Origin: Mucilaginibacter conchicola | GTDB taxonomy: Bacteria; Bacteroidota; Bacteroidia; Sphingobacteriales; Sphingobacteriaceae | DNA length: 64,000 bases | Reading direction: 5' to 3' | Assembly: GCF_003432115.1 (NCBI RefSeq) | Contig: NZ_QWDC01000001.1 | Location: forward strand, 1,302,001 to 1,366,000 | In this document: piece by piece, positions 1 through 8,735 of the stretch | Layout: every line of letters starts with the position of its first letter | How positions within the stretch are numbered: the first letter of the stretch is position 1 | The notes under the pieces: model-generated | Told to the model about the DNA's origin: nothing | Database searches by the model: none | Seen by the model: the letters and a program-made list of their open reading frames with translations, nothing else | Made by a program: the position numbers and the translations under genes

Positions 1-79
1 AGATGCTGTCAATGGCCCTGTCTAAAAACAATTTACGGTTGCCGAGGTTACTGCCTAAGAGCAAAAAAACATCTATCAT
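1..79 (-). CDS. folK: HPPK, N-terminal fragment (2-amino-4-hydroxy-6-hydroxymethyldihydropteridine pyrophosphokinase)
   Basis: Only the first 26 codons are inside the window; the gene runs off the left edge. The minus-strand ATG is at 77-79 and the peptide begins MIDVFLLLGSNLGNRKLFLD. The LGSNLGNR loop followed by a leucine-rich helix is the N-terminal signature of HPPK, which pyrophosphorylates the pterin before dihydropteroate synthesis. It diverges from sppA across about 80 bp. It is a third folate-linked gene in the window beside thyA and folA. The call rests on this short motif, but the motif is distinctive. Confidence 0.8.
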   Translation of the reverse strand, partial: MIDVFLLLGSNLGNRKLFLDRAIDSI

Positions 80-126
80 GTTGTAACAAATATCTGGTGT
101 GCGGCTCTTAATAAATATGCAATCAT

Positions 127-134
127 TAAGTTTG
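127..134 (+). promoter_or_regulatory. putative -7 element of the sppA promoter
   Basis: TAAGTTTG matches the Bacteroidota -7 consensus TAnnTTTG and lies 26 bp before the sppA ATG. I saw no convincing -33 TTTG at the expected spacing, so this is tentative. Confidence 0.4.
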
Positions 135-160
135 CATAAATAAATGATTTATCACTCTTA

Positions 161-1939
161 ATGAAACAATTCTTCAAATTTGTATTAGCTACCATAGTAG
201 GTATCACGCTTGTTTTCGTTATCGGCTTCGCAGTTTTATTGGGAATAATTGCCGCTGCCGCCAGTGGCGACACTGCTACAACAGTAGATTCAAACTCTGT
301 TTTGCACATCAAATTTGATTACCCTATTACAGAACGTACTCCAAACAATCCATTTAACAACCTGCCATTTCTTGGCCTGGATAAAAAACGCAGCCTTGGC
401 CTTAATGATATCCTAACCAGTATTAAAAAAGCCAAAACCGACGATAAGATAAAAGGCATTTTCATGGACGAGAGCTACATGATGAATGGCCAGGCTACTA
501 CCGAAGAAATTCGCAATGCGCTTATCGATTTCAAAAAATCGGGCAAATTCATTGTTGCTTACTCTGAAATCTACACTCAGGGTTTTTATTACCTGGCATC
601 GGTTGCTGATAAAATTTACCTGAATCCTAAAGGGATCATCGAGTTTAAAGGCTTTAGTTCTGAGATCACTTTCCTGAAAGGTGCACTGGATAAACTGGGC
701 ATCGAAGCACAAATTATAAAAGTAGGTACCTATAAAAGTGCGGTAGAGCCGCTGGTACTAACCAAAATGAGTGATGCAAACCGCCTGCAGGTTACTTCAT
801 ACTTAGGTTCTATGTATGATCATTTTCTAACCAATATTGGTAAGGCGCGTAATATTAATAAAGATACATTGTTTAACTATGCCAACAGTGGCCGTATACA
901 ATTACCTGAGGATGCTTTAAAATACAAACTGGTTGATGGCTTAAAATACAAAGATGAGATCCTGTCTGATCTTAAACAACGCACCGGTAAACAAGAAAAA
1001 AACGACATCGCCAGTGTTGAACTGGATGATTACCTGAAAAGCAGCACCGAAACCACTACCGACCCTAAAGAGGTTAGTTCAAACAACCGCATTGCTGTGG
1101 TTTATGCATCTGGTGAAATAAGCGGCGGTGATGGCGATGACAACAGCATTGGTTCTGAAACCATTTCAAAAGCATTAAGAAAAGTACGTACAGATAATAA
1201 GGTAAAAGCGGTTGTGCTACGCGTTAACTCGCCGGGCGGCAGCTCATTGGCTTCAGATGTTATTTGGCGTGAAGTGATGCTGACCAAACAAGTTAAACCG
1301 GTTATCGTATCGATGGGTGATGTAGCAGCATCCGGCGGTTATTACATCTCTTGCGCGGCAGATTCTATCATTGCCGAGCCGAATACCATTACCGGTTCAA
1401 TAGGGATCTTTGCAGTACTGCCAAACATGCAGAAACTGTTTAACGATAAGTTGGGTGTTACTTTTGATGGTGTTAAAACCGGAAAATTTGCCGATCTGGG
1501 CGATATCAGCCGCCCGCTTACCCCTGAGGAACGCGCTTTGTTACAAAACAACGTTAACCATGGTTATGATGATTTTACCAAAGCTGTAGCTGCAGGTCGT
1601 GGTAAAACGCAGGAATATATCAACAGCATTGGCCAGGGCCGTGTATGGACAGGCTCGCAAGCATTAAAAATTGGCCTGGTTGACCGCCTGGGTAATATTA
1701 ACGATGCCGTTGCTTCTGCAGCAAAAAAGGCTAACCTTAAAAAATACAAACTGGTTAGCTATCCTGACCAAAAAAGCACACTCGACAGGTTTGGCGAAGG
1801 CCTGAGCGCCGAAGTAAGTACCCGTTTTGTAAAAGCCGAGCTTGGCGAAAATTATCGTGTTTACGAACAAATAAAAGGCATCACCAAAATGATGCGTACC
1901 CCACAAATGCGCATGCCGTATGATGTGGTTATAAAATAA
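161..1939 (+). CDS. sppA: signal peptide peptidase SppA, 67K type
   Basis: Membrane-anchored serine protease that degrades cleaved signal peptides. The 592 aa length fits the long, tandem-domain type (E. coli about 618 aa). One N-terminal membrane segment (about residues 7-33) is followed by two ClpP-fold S49 domains. The general-base lysine is in GTYKSAVEP (Lys192) and the nucleophile in GDVAASGGYY (Ser391), which gives the split Lys/Ser dyad of this family. NSPGGS supplies the oxyanion region just upstream. The gene stands alone, diverging from folK and followed by a strong terminator. Confidence 0.95.
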   Translation: MKQFFKFVLATIVGITLVFVIGFAVLLGIIAAAASGDTATTVDSNSVLHIKFDYPITERTPNNPFNNLPFLGLDKKRSLGLNDILTSIKKAKTDDKIKGIFMDESYMMNGQATTEEIRNALIDFKKSGKFIVAYSEIYTQGFYYLASVADKIYLNPKGIIEFKGFSSEITFLKGALDKLGIEAQIIKVGTYKSAVEPLVLTKMSDANRLQVTSYLGSMYDHFLTNIGKARNINKDTLFNYANSGRIQLPEDALKYKLVDGLKYKDEILSDLKQRTGKQEKNDIASVELDDYLKSSTETTTDPKEVSSNNRIAVVYASGEISGGDGDDNSIGSETISKALRKVRTDNKVKAVVLRVNSPGGSSLASDVIWREVMLTKQVKPVIVSMGDVAASGGYYISCAADSIIAEPNTITGSIGIFAVLPNMQKLFNDKLGVTFDGVKTGKFADLGDISRPLTPEERALLQNNVNHGYDDFTKAVAAGRGKTQEYINSIGQGRVWTGSQALKIGLVDRLGNINDAVASAAKKANLKKYKLVSYPDQKSTLDRFGEGLSAEVSTRFVKAELGENYRVYEQIKGITKMMRTPQMRMPYDVVIK

Positions 1940-1961
1940 TTGGTTCTTAATATTTTGATGG

Positions 1962-1995
1962 AAAGCCGCCTTTTTACAAGGCGGCTTTTTTATTA
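1962..1995 (+). terminator. intrinsic terminator of sppA
   Basis: A perfect 9-bp stem, AAAGCCGCC/GGCGGCTTT, with a 9-nt loop, running directly into a T tract, 23 bp after the sppA stop. Confidence 0.85.
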
Positions 1996-2057
1996 GTAAA
2001 ATTTAAAGCCTTACGTTTTTTAGCTAAATTAGCCCTATCTAAACCAAACAGTTCTAT

Positions 2058-3203
2058 ATGAGCCTTTTTAAATCTTACACGCCGATAGCCCTTTTGAGCG
2101 GCCTTGCATTCTTCTTTTTAACCTTCAATTCTTCATGTAAAAAAGCAGCAGATGACGATCAAAATCCGCAAGACACTGTAAGCACAAACTTTAAAGTAAT
2201 AGTAGGTGGGCAGGATAAAAACCTTTACGCCTTAAACGGAAAAGATGGCACCTTAGAGTGGAAATTTACAGGCGAAGGTAATTTCTCCTATTCAAAGCCG
2301 GCTTATGATAAAGGTGTTATTTACACAACCAGCACTGATCATAACCTCTACGCAATTGATGCTAAAACAGGGGCGTTAAAATGGAAATTTGCAACGGGTG
2401 CCGCAAGTATTTCAAGCCCGGCTGTAGCCAACAACGTAGTTTATTTTGGTAGCGATGATTACAGTTTTTATGCTGTTGATGCAACAACAGGAAACCTTAA
2501 GTGGAGCTTCCGCACAGGCCAAATAGTAGATAGCAGCCCGGTTGTAAAAGATGGCGTTGTTTACGTAGGTAGTGCCGATTACAGGCTTTACGCTTTAGAT
2601 GCAGCCTCCGGCTCTGTAATTTGGGCTTATAACACCGGTGATATAATTGTTTCATCAAGCCCGGTAATATCAAACGGTGTTGTATTTATTGGCAACAGGA
2701 GCGGTATATTAAACGCCATAAATATTACAGATGGCAGCCTTAAATGGCAGGCATCCTTTGATGGCATTTCACTTGAGCACGCTCGATTGCTGGTAAACAA
2801 TGGAGCTATATACCTTGCCGGCTGGTATTCAACACCAGATTTTAACAAACGCGGCAGTTTATATGCTGTTAAAGAATCTGATGGTAGCCGCATTTGGACA
2901 GCCTTAGAAAATCAGGGTTTTACATCGGGCCCGGCGCTTGCAGATGGAGTTATTTTTATCAATAGCGATAATAGAAACATTTACGCAGTAGACGCAAATA
3001 CGGGCAAAGAGATCTGGAATCGTGATGTAACAGCAAACGGCGCAATACCTGCCGTGGCGGGTGGTTTAGTGTTTGCCGGTGGTGGTGGCAGTAATGTTTA
3101 TCACGTACTTGATGCAAAAAACGGCAACGAGATATGGAGTATGCCACTTATTCACTGCCTTGATACATCAGAGCCATTAATTATCAAAGAAGACAGCAAA
3201 TAA
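2058..3203 (+). CDS. lipoprotein with PQQ-like (BamB-type) beta-propeller
   Basis: A hydrophobic signal ends in a lipobox-like FNSSCKK (Cys about 27), so this is probably an envelope lipoprotein. The rest is a run of about seven propeller blades with the repeating theme LYALDAxTGxxxWxF (for example LYAIDAKTGALKWKF, YAVDATTGNLKW, LYALDAASGSVIW). These are the tryptophan-docking motifs of PQQ-dehydrogenase-like propellers. No BAM-complex gene is adjacent and no PQQ-dehydrogenase catalytic residues are evident, so a BamB role is not claimed. It forms a single-gene unit closed by a bidirectional terminator. Substrate unknown. Confidence 0.85.
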   Translation: MSLFKSYTPIALLSGLAFFFLTFNSSCKKAADDDQNPQDTVSTNFKVIVGGQDKNLYALNGKDGTLEWKFTGEGNFSYSKPAYDKGVIYTTSTDHNLYAIDAKTGALKWKFATGAASISSPAVANNVVYFGSDDYSFYAVDATTGNLKWSFRTGQIVDSSPVVKDGVVYVGSADYRLYALDAASGSVIWAYNTGDIIVSSSPVISNGVVFIGNRSGILNAINITDGSLKWQASFDGISLEHARLLVNNGAIYLAGWYSTPDFNKRGSLYAVKESDGSRIWTALENQGFTSGPALADGVIFINSDNRNIYAVDANTGKEIWNRDVTANGAIPAVAGGLVFAGGGGSNVYHVLDAKNGNEIWSMPLIHCLDTSEPLIIKEDSK

Positions 3204-3222
3204 TCAGGCTATATATTTAAAT

Positions 3223-3256
3223 AAAAAAGCCGCTTTGAATAAAAGCGGCTTTTTTA
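3223..3256. terminator. bidirectional intrinsic terminator
   Basis: The stem AAAAAAGCCGCTTT/AAAGCGGCTTTTTT with a short loop has A and T tracts on both sides. It serves the convergent propeller gene and the minus-strand gene ending at 3267. Confidence 0.8.
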
Positions 3257-3266
3257 TAGTAATCGC

Positions 3267-3785
3267 TTATTCAAGAAGCCATTTAAACGGCTCTGTTGCA
3301 TTCACGTCTATTCCATCTTGAACAATGCTAACAAAATCCTGTGGTATCCAGGCATATAATATCCGACTTGGTTTAGTATCAATCAGGTAAAACCAGGTAT
3401 CTATAGGCGGGCAATCATTACCATCAATAAAGCCTTTGGTATAAATCTCGGAAGCACCATCCATGAAATTATTATCTATTTCTGCCACTAATATTTTACC
3501 TTCAAATACTTTTCTATCCTGTATTACCAAGCTTCTTTTAATTTGCATTTGCTCCTCAAACAAATCCTCATAAATTTCAAATTCAAATGGGTCAGCTGTC
3601 CAATTGATAAACGAAAATACGCCACGCTTAAACGAAAAAACTTTTTCACCATCACGGATAGGGTTAATAGAGCGCAGTATTTCAGCGTCGCTTTTATCCG
3701 TATTCTTATTCTTTAATTGCTCTTCGCAGTAGATCTGCGTGAGCAAAAGGTTTTCGGCAAAAATTCTTCGGTCTATGTTTAACAT
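3267..3785 (-). CDS. hypothetical protein, 172 aa
   Basis: I do not recognise a family. The protein is soluble and acidic, with no signal peptide or membrane segment. Aromatic-rich stretches such as INWTADPFEFEIYEDLFEE and TWFYLIDTKPSRILYAWIP suggest a compact alpha/beta fold. It is monocistronic, convergent with the propeller lipoprotein and divergent from polX. Codon use looks like its neighbours and the frame is open throughout, so it is very probably real. Confidence 0.7.
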   Translation of the reverse strand: MLNIDRRIFAENLLLTQIYCEEQLKNKNTDKSDAEILRSINPIRDGEKVFSFKRGVFSFINWTADPFEFEIYEDLFEEQMQIKRSLVIQDRKVFEGKILVAEIDNNFMDGASEIYTKGFIDGNDCPPIDTWFYLIDTKPSRILYAWIPQDFVSIVQDGIDVNATEPFKWLLE

Positions 3786-3887
3786 TTCTGACTTAAACTG
3801 TTATATAAATAACCACTTACGGTAACGTCTTACAAAAGATAATGCTTTGAATAAGCCTTTTTGTATTTTTACCGTTTCAGCTAAGTT

Positions 3888-5573
3888 ATGGAGAATAAAC
3901 AAATAGCCCGCACGTTTCGCTTGTTGTCGCAGTTGATGGAGTTGCATGAGGTAAATGCCTTCAAAACAAAGTCGATAGCCAATGCTGCTTTTAAGATAGA
4001 CAAGTTGCCTTTCCCGGCTGCCGGTAAAACGCAGGATGAACTGGAGAAAGTTGAAGGCATAGGTAAAAGCACGGCTGCAAAGATCATCGAGCTATTACAA
4101 ACCGGCGCCATAGCCGAGCTGGAAGAAATGAAAGCCCAAACGCCCGAGGGCATTGTAGAGATGATGGGTATCAAAGGCATAGGCCCAAAGAAAATCGCTA
4201 TCATCTGGAAAGAACTCGGCATTGAGAACATTGGCGAACTATACTATGCCTGTAACGAGAACCGCCTGATTGAGGCAAAAGGTTTTGGCTTAAAAACCCA
4301 GGAAGAGATAAAAAAGGTTATCGAGTTCAGGATGGCGGGCAACGGCAAATTCTTGTTTGCACAGGTTGAGCCCGAAGCAAAAGAACTGATGGAAGAGATA
4401 CGTGGTATTTTCCCGGATGCACTTAAACATTTCGCGGGCGAGTTTCGCCGTTTAAATGAAATTATCAGCGAACTGGTCATCATCATCGGTAGTATAGATC
4501 AGCAAATTGCATTTAACGCGCTGGTAAATTCATCTATCCTGAAAAACGTGGCGCTTAACGGCAATCACATTTCCGGCGAGTTGCAAAACGGTCTGTTAGT
4601 TGATATTATTTGTGTACAACGTGCCCAATACTATAAAGAGTTATTTATAAATACCGGTACCGAAGAGCATGTTGAGGCAGTACTGAGCCGCATCAGCAAT
4701 GAACTTGATTCGCCGGATAGCGAAGAGATCATCTACGAAAAAGCAAACCTGCAATGGATGCAGCCCGAGTTGCGCGAAGGAACAACTTTTATCCAAAAGG
4801 CTAATCATAACGAACTGCCAACGCTTATTACGGTAGCAGATCTGAAAGGGTCTCTGCACAACCACAGTACCTGGAGCGATGGTGTAAACACGCTTGAAGA
4901 AATGGCCCTTTACTGTCGCGACGAGATGAAGCTGGAGTATTTGGGTATATCAGACCACAGCAAAAGCGCTTTCTATGCCAAAGGTTTAAGCATCGAACGC
5001 GTATTGCAACAACACGAAGAGATAGACCATCTGAACAAAAAGCTGGATGGTTTCCATATATTTAAAGGCATAGAGGCTGACATCTTAAATGATGGCGCTT
5101 TAGATTACCCGGATGAGATACTGGCACGGTTTGATTTCATTGTAGCCTCTATCCACTCCAACCTTAAAATGAGCGAGGAAAAAGCTACCGCGAGGTTGAT
5201 AAAAGCCATCGAAAACCCATATACTACTATTTTGGGCCACCCTACCGGCAGGCTATTGCTAAGCCGTAAGGGGTATGATATCGACCATAAAAAAGTGATT
5301 GAAGCTTGTGCAGCAAACAACGTTGTTATCGAAATAAATGCTAACCCGCTGCGTTTAGACCTTGATTGGCGCTGGCACCAATATGCATTGGAGAAAGGCG
5401 TAATGCTATCCATTAACCCCGATGCGCACCGTATAAGTGGCTTCCATGATATGAAATACGGAACCATTGTTGCCCGCAAAGGCGGATTAAGCAAAGAACA
5501 TTGCCTTAATGCACTATCTTTGCAGGATATTAAACAAGTGTTTGCAAACAAAAAGAGCGCGGTAAACGCATAA
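3888..5573 (+). CDS. polX: PolX-type protein: HhH / degenerate Pol-beta palm / PHP phosphoesterase
   Basis: The 561 aa match family X DNA polymerases with a C-terminal PHP domain. Residues about 1-150 carry helix-hairpin-helix elements (VEGIGKSTA, IKGIGPKK). The palm motif is normally GSxRRxxExxxDxD; here it reads GEFRRLNEIISELV (Gly184-Val197). The two metal aspartates are therefore Glu195 and Val197 and the dNTP-binding serine is Glu185. The third aspartate (Asp239, VDII) remains. The PHP metal site looks intact: HNH near residue 325, SDH, the glutamate of GIEAD, SIH, LGHP and NPDAH. Inference: nuclease or phosphoesterase activity kept, polymerisation weakened or lost. It precedes the heptose genes by 20 bp. 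Confidence 0.85.
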   Translation: MENKQIARTFRLLSQLMELHEVNAFKTKSIANAAFKIDKLPFPAAGKTQDELEKVEGIGKSTAAKIIELLQTGAIAELEEMKAQTPEGIVEMMGIKGIGPKKIAIIWKELGIENIGELYYACNENRLIEAKGFGLKTQEEIKKVIEFRMAGNGKFLFAQVEPEAKELMEEIRGIFPDALKHFAGEFRRLNEIISELVIIIGSIDQQIAFNALVNSSILKNVALNGNHISGELQNGLLVDIICVQRAQYYKELFINTGTEEHVEAVLSRISNELDSPDSEEIIYEKANLQWMQPELREGTTFIQKANHNELPTLITVADLKGSLHNHSTWSDGVNTLEEMALYCRDEMKLEYLGISDHSKSAFYAKGLSIERVLQQHEEIDHLNKKLDGFHIFKGIEADILNDGALDYPDEILARFDFIVASIHSNLKMSEEKATARLIKAIENPYTTILGHPTGRLLLSRKGYDIDHKKVIEACAANNVVIEINANPLRLDLDWRWHQYALEKGVMLSINPDAHRISGFHDMKYGTIVARKGGLSKEHCLNALSLQDIKQVFANKKSAVNA

Positions 5574-5593
5574 CTGCTCTTTACACCCCGTGT

Positions 5594-6574
5594 ATGTTAT
5601 CACAAAAAGTACGCAATTTACAGCAATCGGCCGCTAAACCAGGCATCCTGGTAATTGGCGACCTGATGATTGACCATTATATTATAGGCGATGCCAACAG
5701 GCTATCGCCCGAGGCACCTGTACCCGTTGTAAACGTAAAAAAGGAATTTATTACGCCTGGTGGCGCAGCAAACGTAGCGCAAAACCTGCTCTCGTTAGGT
5801 GCCCGCATAGCATTAGGTGGCGTAACGGGCGATGATGCGGATGCAGGCAAACTTACCGATGTCCTGGAAAGCGAAGGTATTGATACCGGTGCTATCTTTC
5901 GCGATGAAAACCGCCCTACTACTATTAAAACTCGTGTTATGGCAGGCAGCCACCAGTTAGTACGGGTAGATAGGGAGACTACCAATCCCCTGTCGCAAGA
6001 GTTACAGCACCAGTTTGTTGATAATATTAAAGCGCAAATAGCCGCTGCGGATATCGTTATCCTGTCTGATTACAACAAAGGCTTATTCTCTGCCGATCTT
6101 ACACAAGAGTTAATAGACACCGCAAATGCAGCGGGCAAAAAGGTAATAGTTGACCCCAAAGGCCTCAACTATGCCAAATATAAAGGTGCTTACATCATAA
6201 AGCCAAACCGCAAGGAACTGGCCGAGGCTGCAAAGACCGAACGCATTACCAATATTGAAGAGCTGCAGCAAGCTGCACGCGTTATACTGCAACAAACCGA
6301 AGCCGAATACGTTGTGGTAACATTATCTGAGCAAGGCATGGCCATCATCAGCGAATTGACATACAAGCTGTTACCGGTAAAAGCAACCTCGGTATTTGAT
6401 GTTACCGGTGCCGGCGATACAGTGATTGCTACCATGGCTTACTTTATGGCCCAGGGCCTTAATGTTGAGGAAGCCTGCGAACTGGCCAACCACGCCGCAG
6501 CTATAGTGATACGCCAGGCAGGCAGCGCCGTTACTACGGTAGATGAAATATTGCAGGATATAGAAAACAGGTAA
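5594..6574 (+). CDS. hldA: D-glycero-beta-D-manno-heptose-7-phosphate kinase (RfaE1/HldA)
   Basis: PfkB-family sugar kinase, 326 aa, equal to the kinase half of bifunctional HldE. It phosphorylates heptose 7-phosphate at C1 for ADP-heptose synthesis. The N-terminal substrate region has IGDLMIDHYIIGDANRLSPE and TPGGAANVAQN; the C-terminal signature DVTGAGDT holds the catalytic aspartate and anion hole. It is followed by gmhA, hldC and a GT9 transferase in one direction. This fixes the substrate much better than the PfkB fold alone. Confidence 0.9.
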   Translation: MLSQKVRNLQQSAAKPGILVIGDLMIDHYIIGDANRLSPEAPVPVVNVKKEFITPGGAANVAQNLLSLGARIALGGVTGDDADAGKLTDVLESEGIDTGAIFRDENRPTTIKTRVMAGSHQLVRVDRETTNPLSQELQHQFVDNIKAQIAAADIVILSDYNKGLFSADLTQELIDTANAAGKKVIVDPKGLNYAKYKGAYIIKPNRKELAEAAKTERITNIEELQQAARVILQQTEAEYVVVTLSEQGMAIISELTYKLLPVKATSVFDVTGAGDTVIATMAYFMAQGLNVEEACELANHAAAIVIRQAGSAVTTVDEILQDIENR

Positions 6575-6584
6575 TAATGTCAAA

Positions 6585-6632
6585 GCATTGAGGCAATGAC
6601 TCAATGCCCCAATGCCCTAATGCCCTAATGAC
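6585..6632. repeat. short degenerate tandem words and hairpin in the hldA-gmhA spacer
   Basis: The spacer is built of CAATGCC/CTAATGCC-like words repeated several times. It also holds a perfect 8-bp inverted repeat, GCATTGAG (6585-6592) / CTCAATGC (6600-6607). There is no T tract, so it is not a standard terminator. Confidence 0.7.
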
Positions 6633-6641
6633 AACGAAGAA

Positions 6642-7196
6642 ATGGTTATAGAAGAACTATACGAACACCAGCAAACCATACAAAAGGTAATTGAGACCCT
6701 TACAGGTGATATTGAGTATGCCTGCAAAATGATAACCGATTGCATACAGGCCGGCAATAAAGTGCTGGTGGCAGGTAACGGCGGCAGCGCTGCCGATGCG
6801 CAACATATTGCTGCCGAATTAAGCGGCCGTTTTGTAAAAGAGCGCCGTGCTTTACCGGGTATTGCTTTAACGGTTGATACCTCGGCGCTTACCGCCATAG
6901 CAAACGACTATGGTTACGAGCATGTTTTCTCGCGCCAGGTTGAGGCCCTTGCCCGCCCCGGCGATCTTTTTATAGGCATTTCAACCAGCGGCAACAGCCA
7001 GGGGATACTGAATGCTTTAAAATCAGCTACAGAAATTGGCTGCAAAACATTGGGGTTGAGTGGCCGCGATGGTGGCAAAATGAACGGCATTTGCGATTTG
7101 AACATCGTAGTACCATCGCAGGTAACGGCCCGCATACAGGAAATGCATATCCTGATAGGCCATATCCTTTGCAAGGCCGTAGATGATCTTTTTTAA
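6642..7196 (+). CDS. gmhA: D-sedoheptulose-7-phosphate isomerase (phosphoheptose isomerase)
   Basis: SIS-domain isomerase, 184 aa, catalysing the first committed step of LPS heptose synthesis, from sedoheptulose 7-phosphate. Diagnostic segments are VAGNGGSAADAQHIAAELSG (phosphate loop and active site), FVKERRALP, and GISTSGNSQG. The length is usual for GmhA (about 190 aa). It sits between the kinase (hldA) and adenylyltransferase (hldC) genes, so the pathway is clear. No gmhB phosphatase is in the cluster. Confidence 0.93.
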   Translation: MVIEELYEHQQTIQKVIETLTGDIEYACKMITDCIQAGNKVLVAGNGGSAADAQHIAAELSGRFVKERRALPGIALTVDTSALTAIANDYGYEHVFSRQVEALARPGDLFIGISTSGNSQGILNALKSATEIGCKTLGLSGRDGGKMNGICDLNIVVPSQVTARIQEMHILIGHILCKAVDDLF

Positions 7197-7216
7197 AAAT
7201 CCCGTAGCTTTAAAAC

Positions 7217-7720
7217 ATGCGCCACAACCTCGAACAAACGCTTTTAGATAAGATCACCACCCTGCCCCAACTGCAGCAAACCATTGCTGCCTGGAAAAGC
7301 GAAGGGAAAAAAGTAGTGTTCACCAACGGCGTATTTGATCTGTTGCACTTAGGCCATGTTACCTACCTGGCTAAAGCTGCCGATCTTGGAGATAAACTCA
7401 TTATCGGCTTAAATACCGATGCATCAGTTAAACGCTTGAAAGGCGAAAATCGCCCCGTTAACGACCAAAGCAATCGCGCGGCCATATTAGCTTCATTGTT
7501 TTTTGTGGATGCCGTGGTGCTTTTTGAGGATGACACCCCGCGCGATCTGATAGCGCAATTACTGCCCGATGTACTGGTGAAAGGTGCAGATTACACGGTA
7601 GATCAGATAGCGGGCGCCAAAGAAGTGCTGGCCAATGGCGGCGAAGTAAAAACCATTACCCTGGTTGATGGCTACTCGTCTACATCCATCATCAACAGGA
7701 TAAAAGCGCAAACCACCTGA
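7217..7720 (+). CDS. hldC: D-glycero-beta-D-manno-heptose 1-phosphate adenylyltransferase (RfaE2/HldC)
   Basis: Cytidylyltransferase-like nucleotidyltransferase, 167 aa, equal to the C-terminal half of HldE. The nucleotide-binding signature TNGVFDLLHLGHVTYL contains the HxGH motif, and the C-terminal GYSSTSIINRI matches the ISSTxI element. It charges heptose 1-phosphate with AMP to give ADP-heptose. Its stop overlaps the next start by one base (TGATG), indicating translational coupling with the glycosyltransferase. Confidence 0.93.
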   Translation: MRHNLEQTLLDKITTLPQLQQTIAAWKSEGKKVVFTNGVFDLLHLGHVTYLAKAADLGDKLIIGLNTDASVKRLKGENRPVNDQSNRAAILASLFFVDAVVLFEDDTPRDLIAQLLPDVLVKGADYTVDQIAGAKEVLANGGEVKTITLVDGYSSTSIINRIKAQTT

Positions 7721-8685
7721 TGAAAATACTGGTTATCCGCTTCAGCTCAATGGGGGATATCATATATACCACCCCCGTGGTGCGCTGCCTCAAAAAGCAG
7801 CTTCCCTGTGCCGAAGTGCATTTTATAACCAAACCAGCCTTCAAATATATCTACGATAACAACCCTTATCTGGATAAACTACTATTACTAAAACCCAAGC
7901 TTTCTGATACTATTGCAGACATAAAGGCCGAGGGCTACGATCATATTATTGATCTGCATAACAACCTGCGTACTACTATCATCAAACTGCGCACGCGTAT
8001 TCCTTCATCAACTTACAATAAGCAGACTATACTAAAATGGCTGAGCCTAAAGCTCCGCAAAAATCTGGTACCGCCTGTACATCTGGTTGACAGGTACCTG
8101 CAAACCGTTAAATTTCTGGGCGTTGCTAATGATGGCGCACCGATTGACTATTATATCAAAAAAGAATATCAGCTTGCTGATCTGCTGCCTGCTACCCATC
8201 AAAACAGTTACACTGCCTTTGTGATAGGTGCAACCCATTTCACCAAACGGATGCCTAACCAAAAGATCATTAGTATTTGTAAGGATATAACCGGCCAGGT
8301 TGTGCTTTTGGGTGGCGATGATGTAAAAGCAAATGGCGATGAGATAGCATTATCGCTTGGCGAAAAAGTTTATAATGCCTGCGGTAAAACTACATTAGAT
8401 GAATCGGTTTTTTTGGTTTCACAGGCTAAAAGTATAGCAGGTTTTGATACCGGCCTCACCCATATTGCCGAGGCATTTGACAGGCCGATAGTATCTATCT
8501 GGGGTGGCACCGTGCCCGATCTGCTTGGCGTACAACCTTACATGGTAAAGCAATCGCTGGTAGCGGGTATTGACCTTGACTGCCGCCCATGCTCAAAATT
8601 TGGGCTGGAAAAATGCCCGCTGGGCCACTTCAAATGCATGTGGGATATCCCCGAGAAACCCATTACTGATTTTATTAACAGCTAA
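7720..8685 (+). CDS. glycosyltransferase family 9, heptosyltransferase-like
   Basis: 321 aa with the GT9 layout: N-terminal Rossmann start MKILVIRFSSMGDIIYTTPV, and the donor-binding site near GFDTGLTHIAEAFDRP followed by SIWGGTVP. This family moves ADP-heptose onto lipid A-core. The one-base overlap with hldC and the upstream heptose genes support heptosyl transfer. The acceptor position is not predictable. A cysteine cluster near the C terminus (CRPCSKFGLEKCPLGHFKC) could bind a metal and is also seen in other GT9 proteins. Confidence 0.85.
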   Translation: MKILVIRFSSMGDIIYTTPVVRCLKKQLPCAEVHFITKPAFKYIYDNNPYLDKLLLLKPKLSDTIADIKAEGYDHIIDLHNNLRTTIIKLRTRIPSSTYNKQTILKWLSLKLRKNLVPPVHLVDRYLQTVKFLGVANDGAPIDYYIKKEYQLADLLPATHQNSYTAFVIGATHFTKRMPNQKIISICKDITGQVVLLGGDDVKANGDEIALSLGEKVYNACGKTTLDESVFLVSQAKSIAGFDTGLTHIAEAFDRPIVSIWGGTVPDLLGVQPYMVKQSLVAGIDLDCRPCSKFGLEKCPLGHFKCMWDIPEKPITDFINS

Positions 8686-8706
8686 AGCCCTTACCGGAAT
8701 TTTCTC

Positions 8707-8714
8707 TACATTTG
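8707..8714 (+). promoter_or_regulatory. putative -7 promoter element
   Basis: TACATTTG matches TAnnTTTG and lies 21 bp before the ATG of the outer-membrane barrel gene. The -33 box is unclear. Confidence 0.4.
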
Positions 8715-8735
8715 TGCAAACTAAATCTAAGCACA

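Noticed and set aside
2058..3203. Calling the propeller lipoprotein BamB
   Set aside because: The fold and lipobox fit, but no BAM neighbour or BamB-specific motif is visible.
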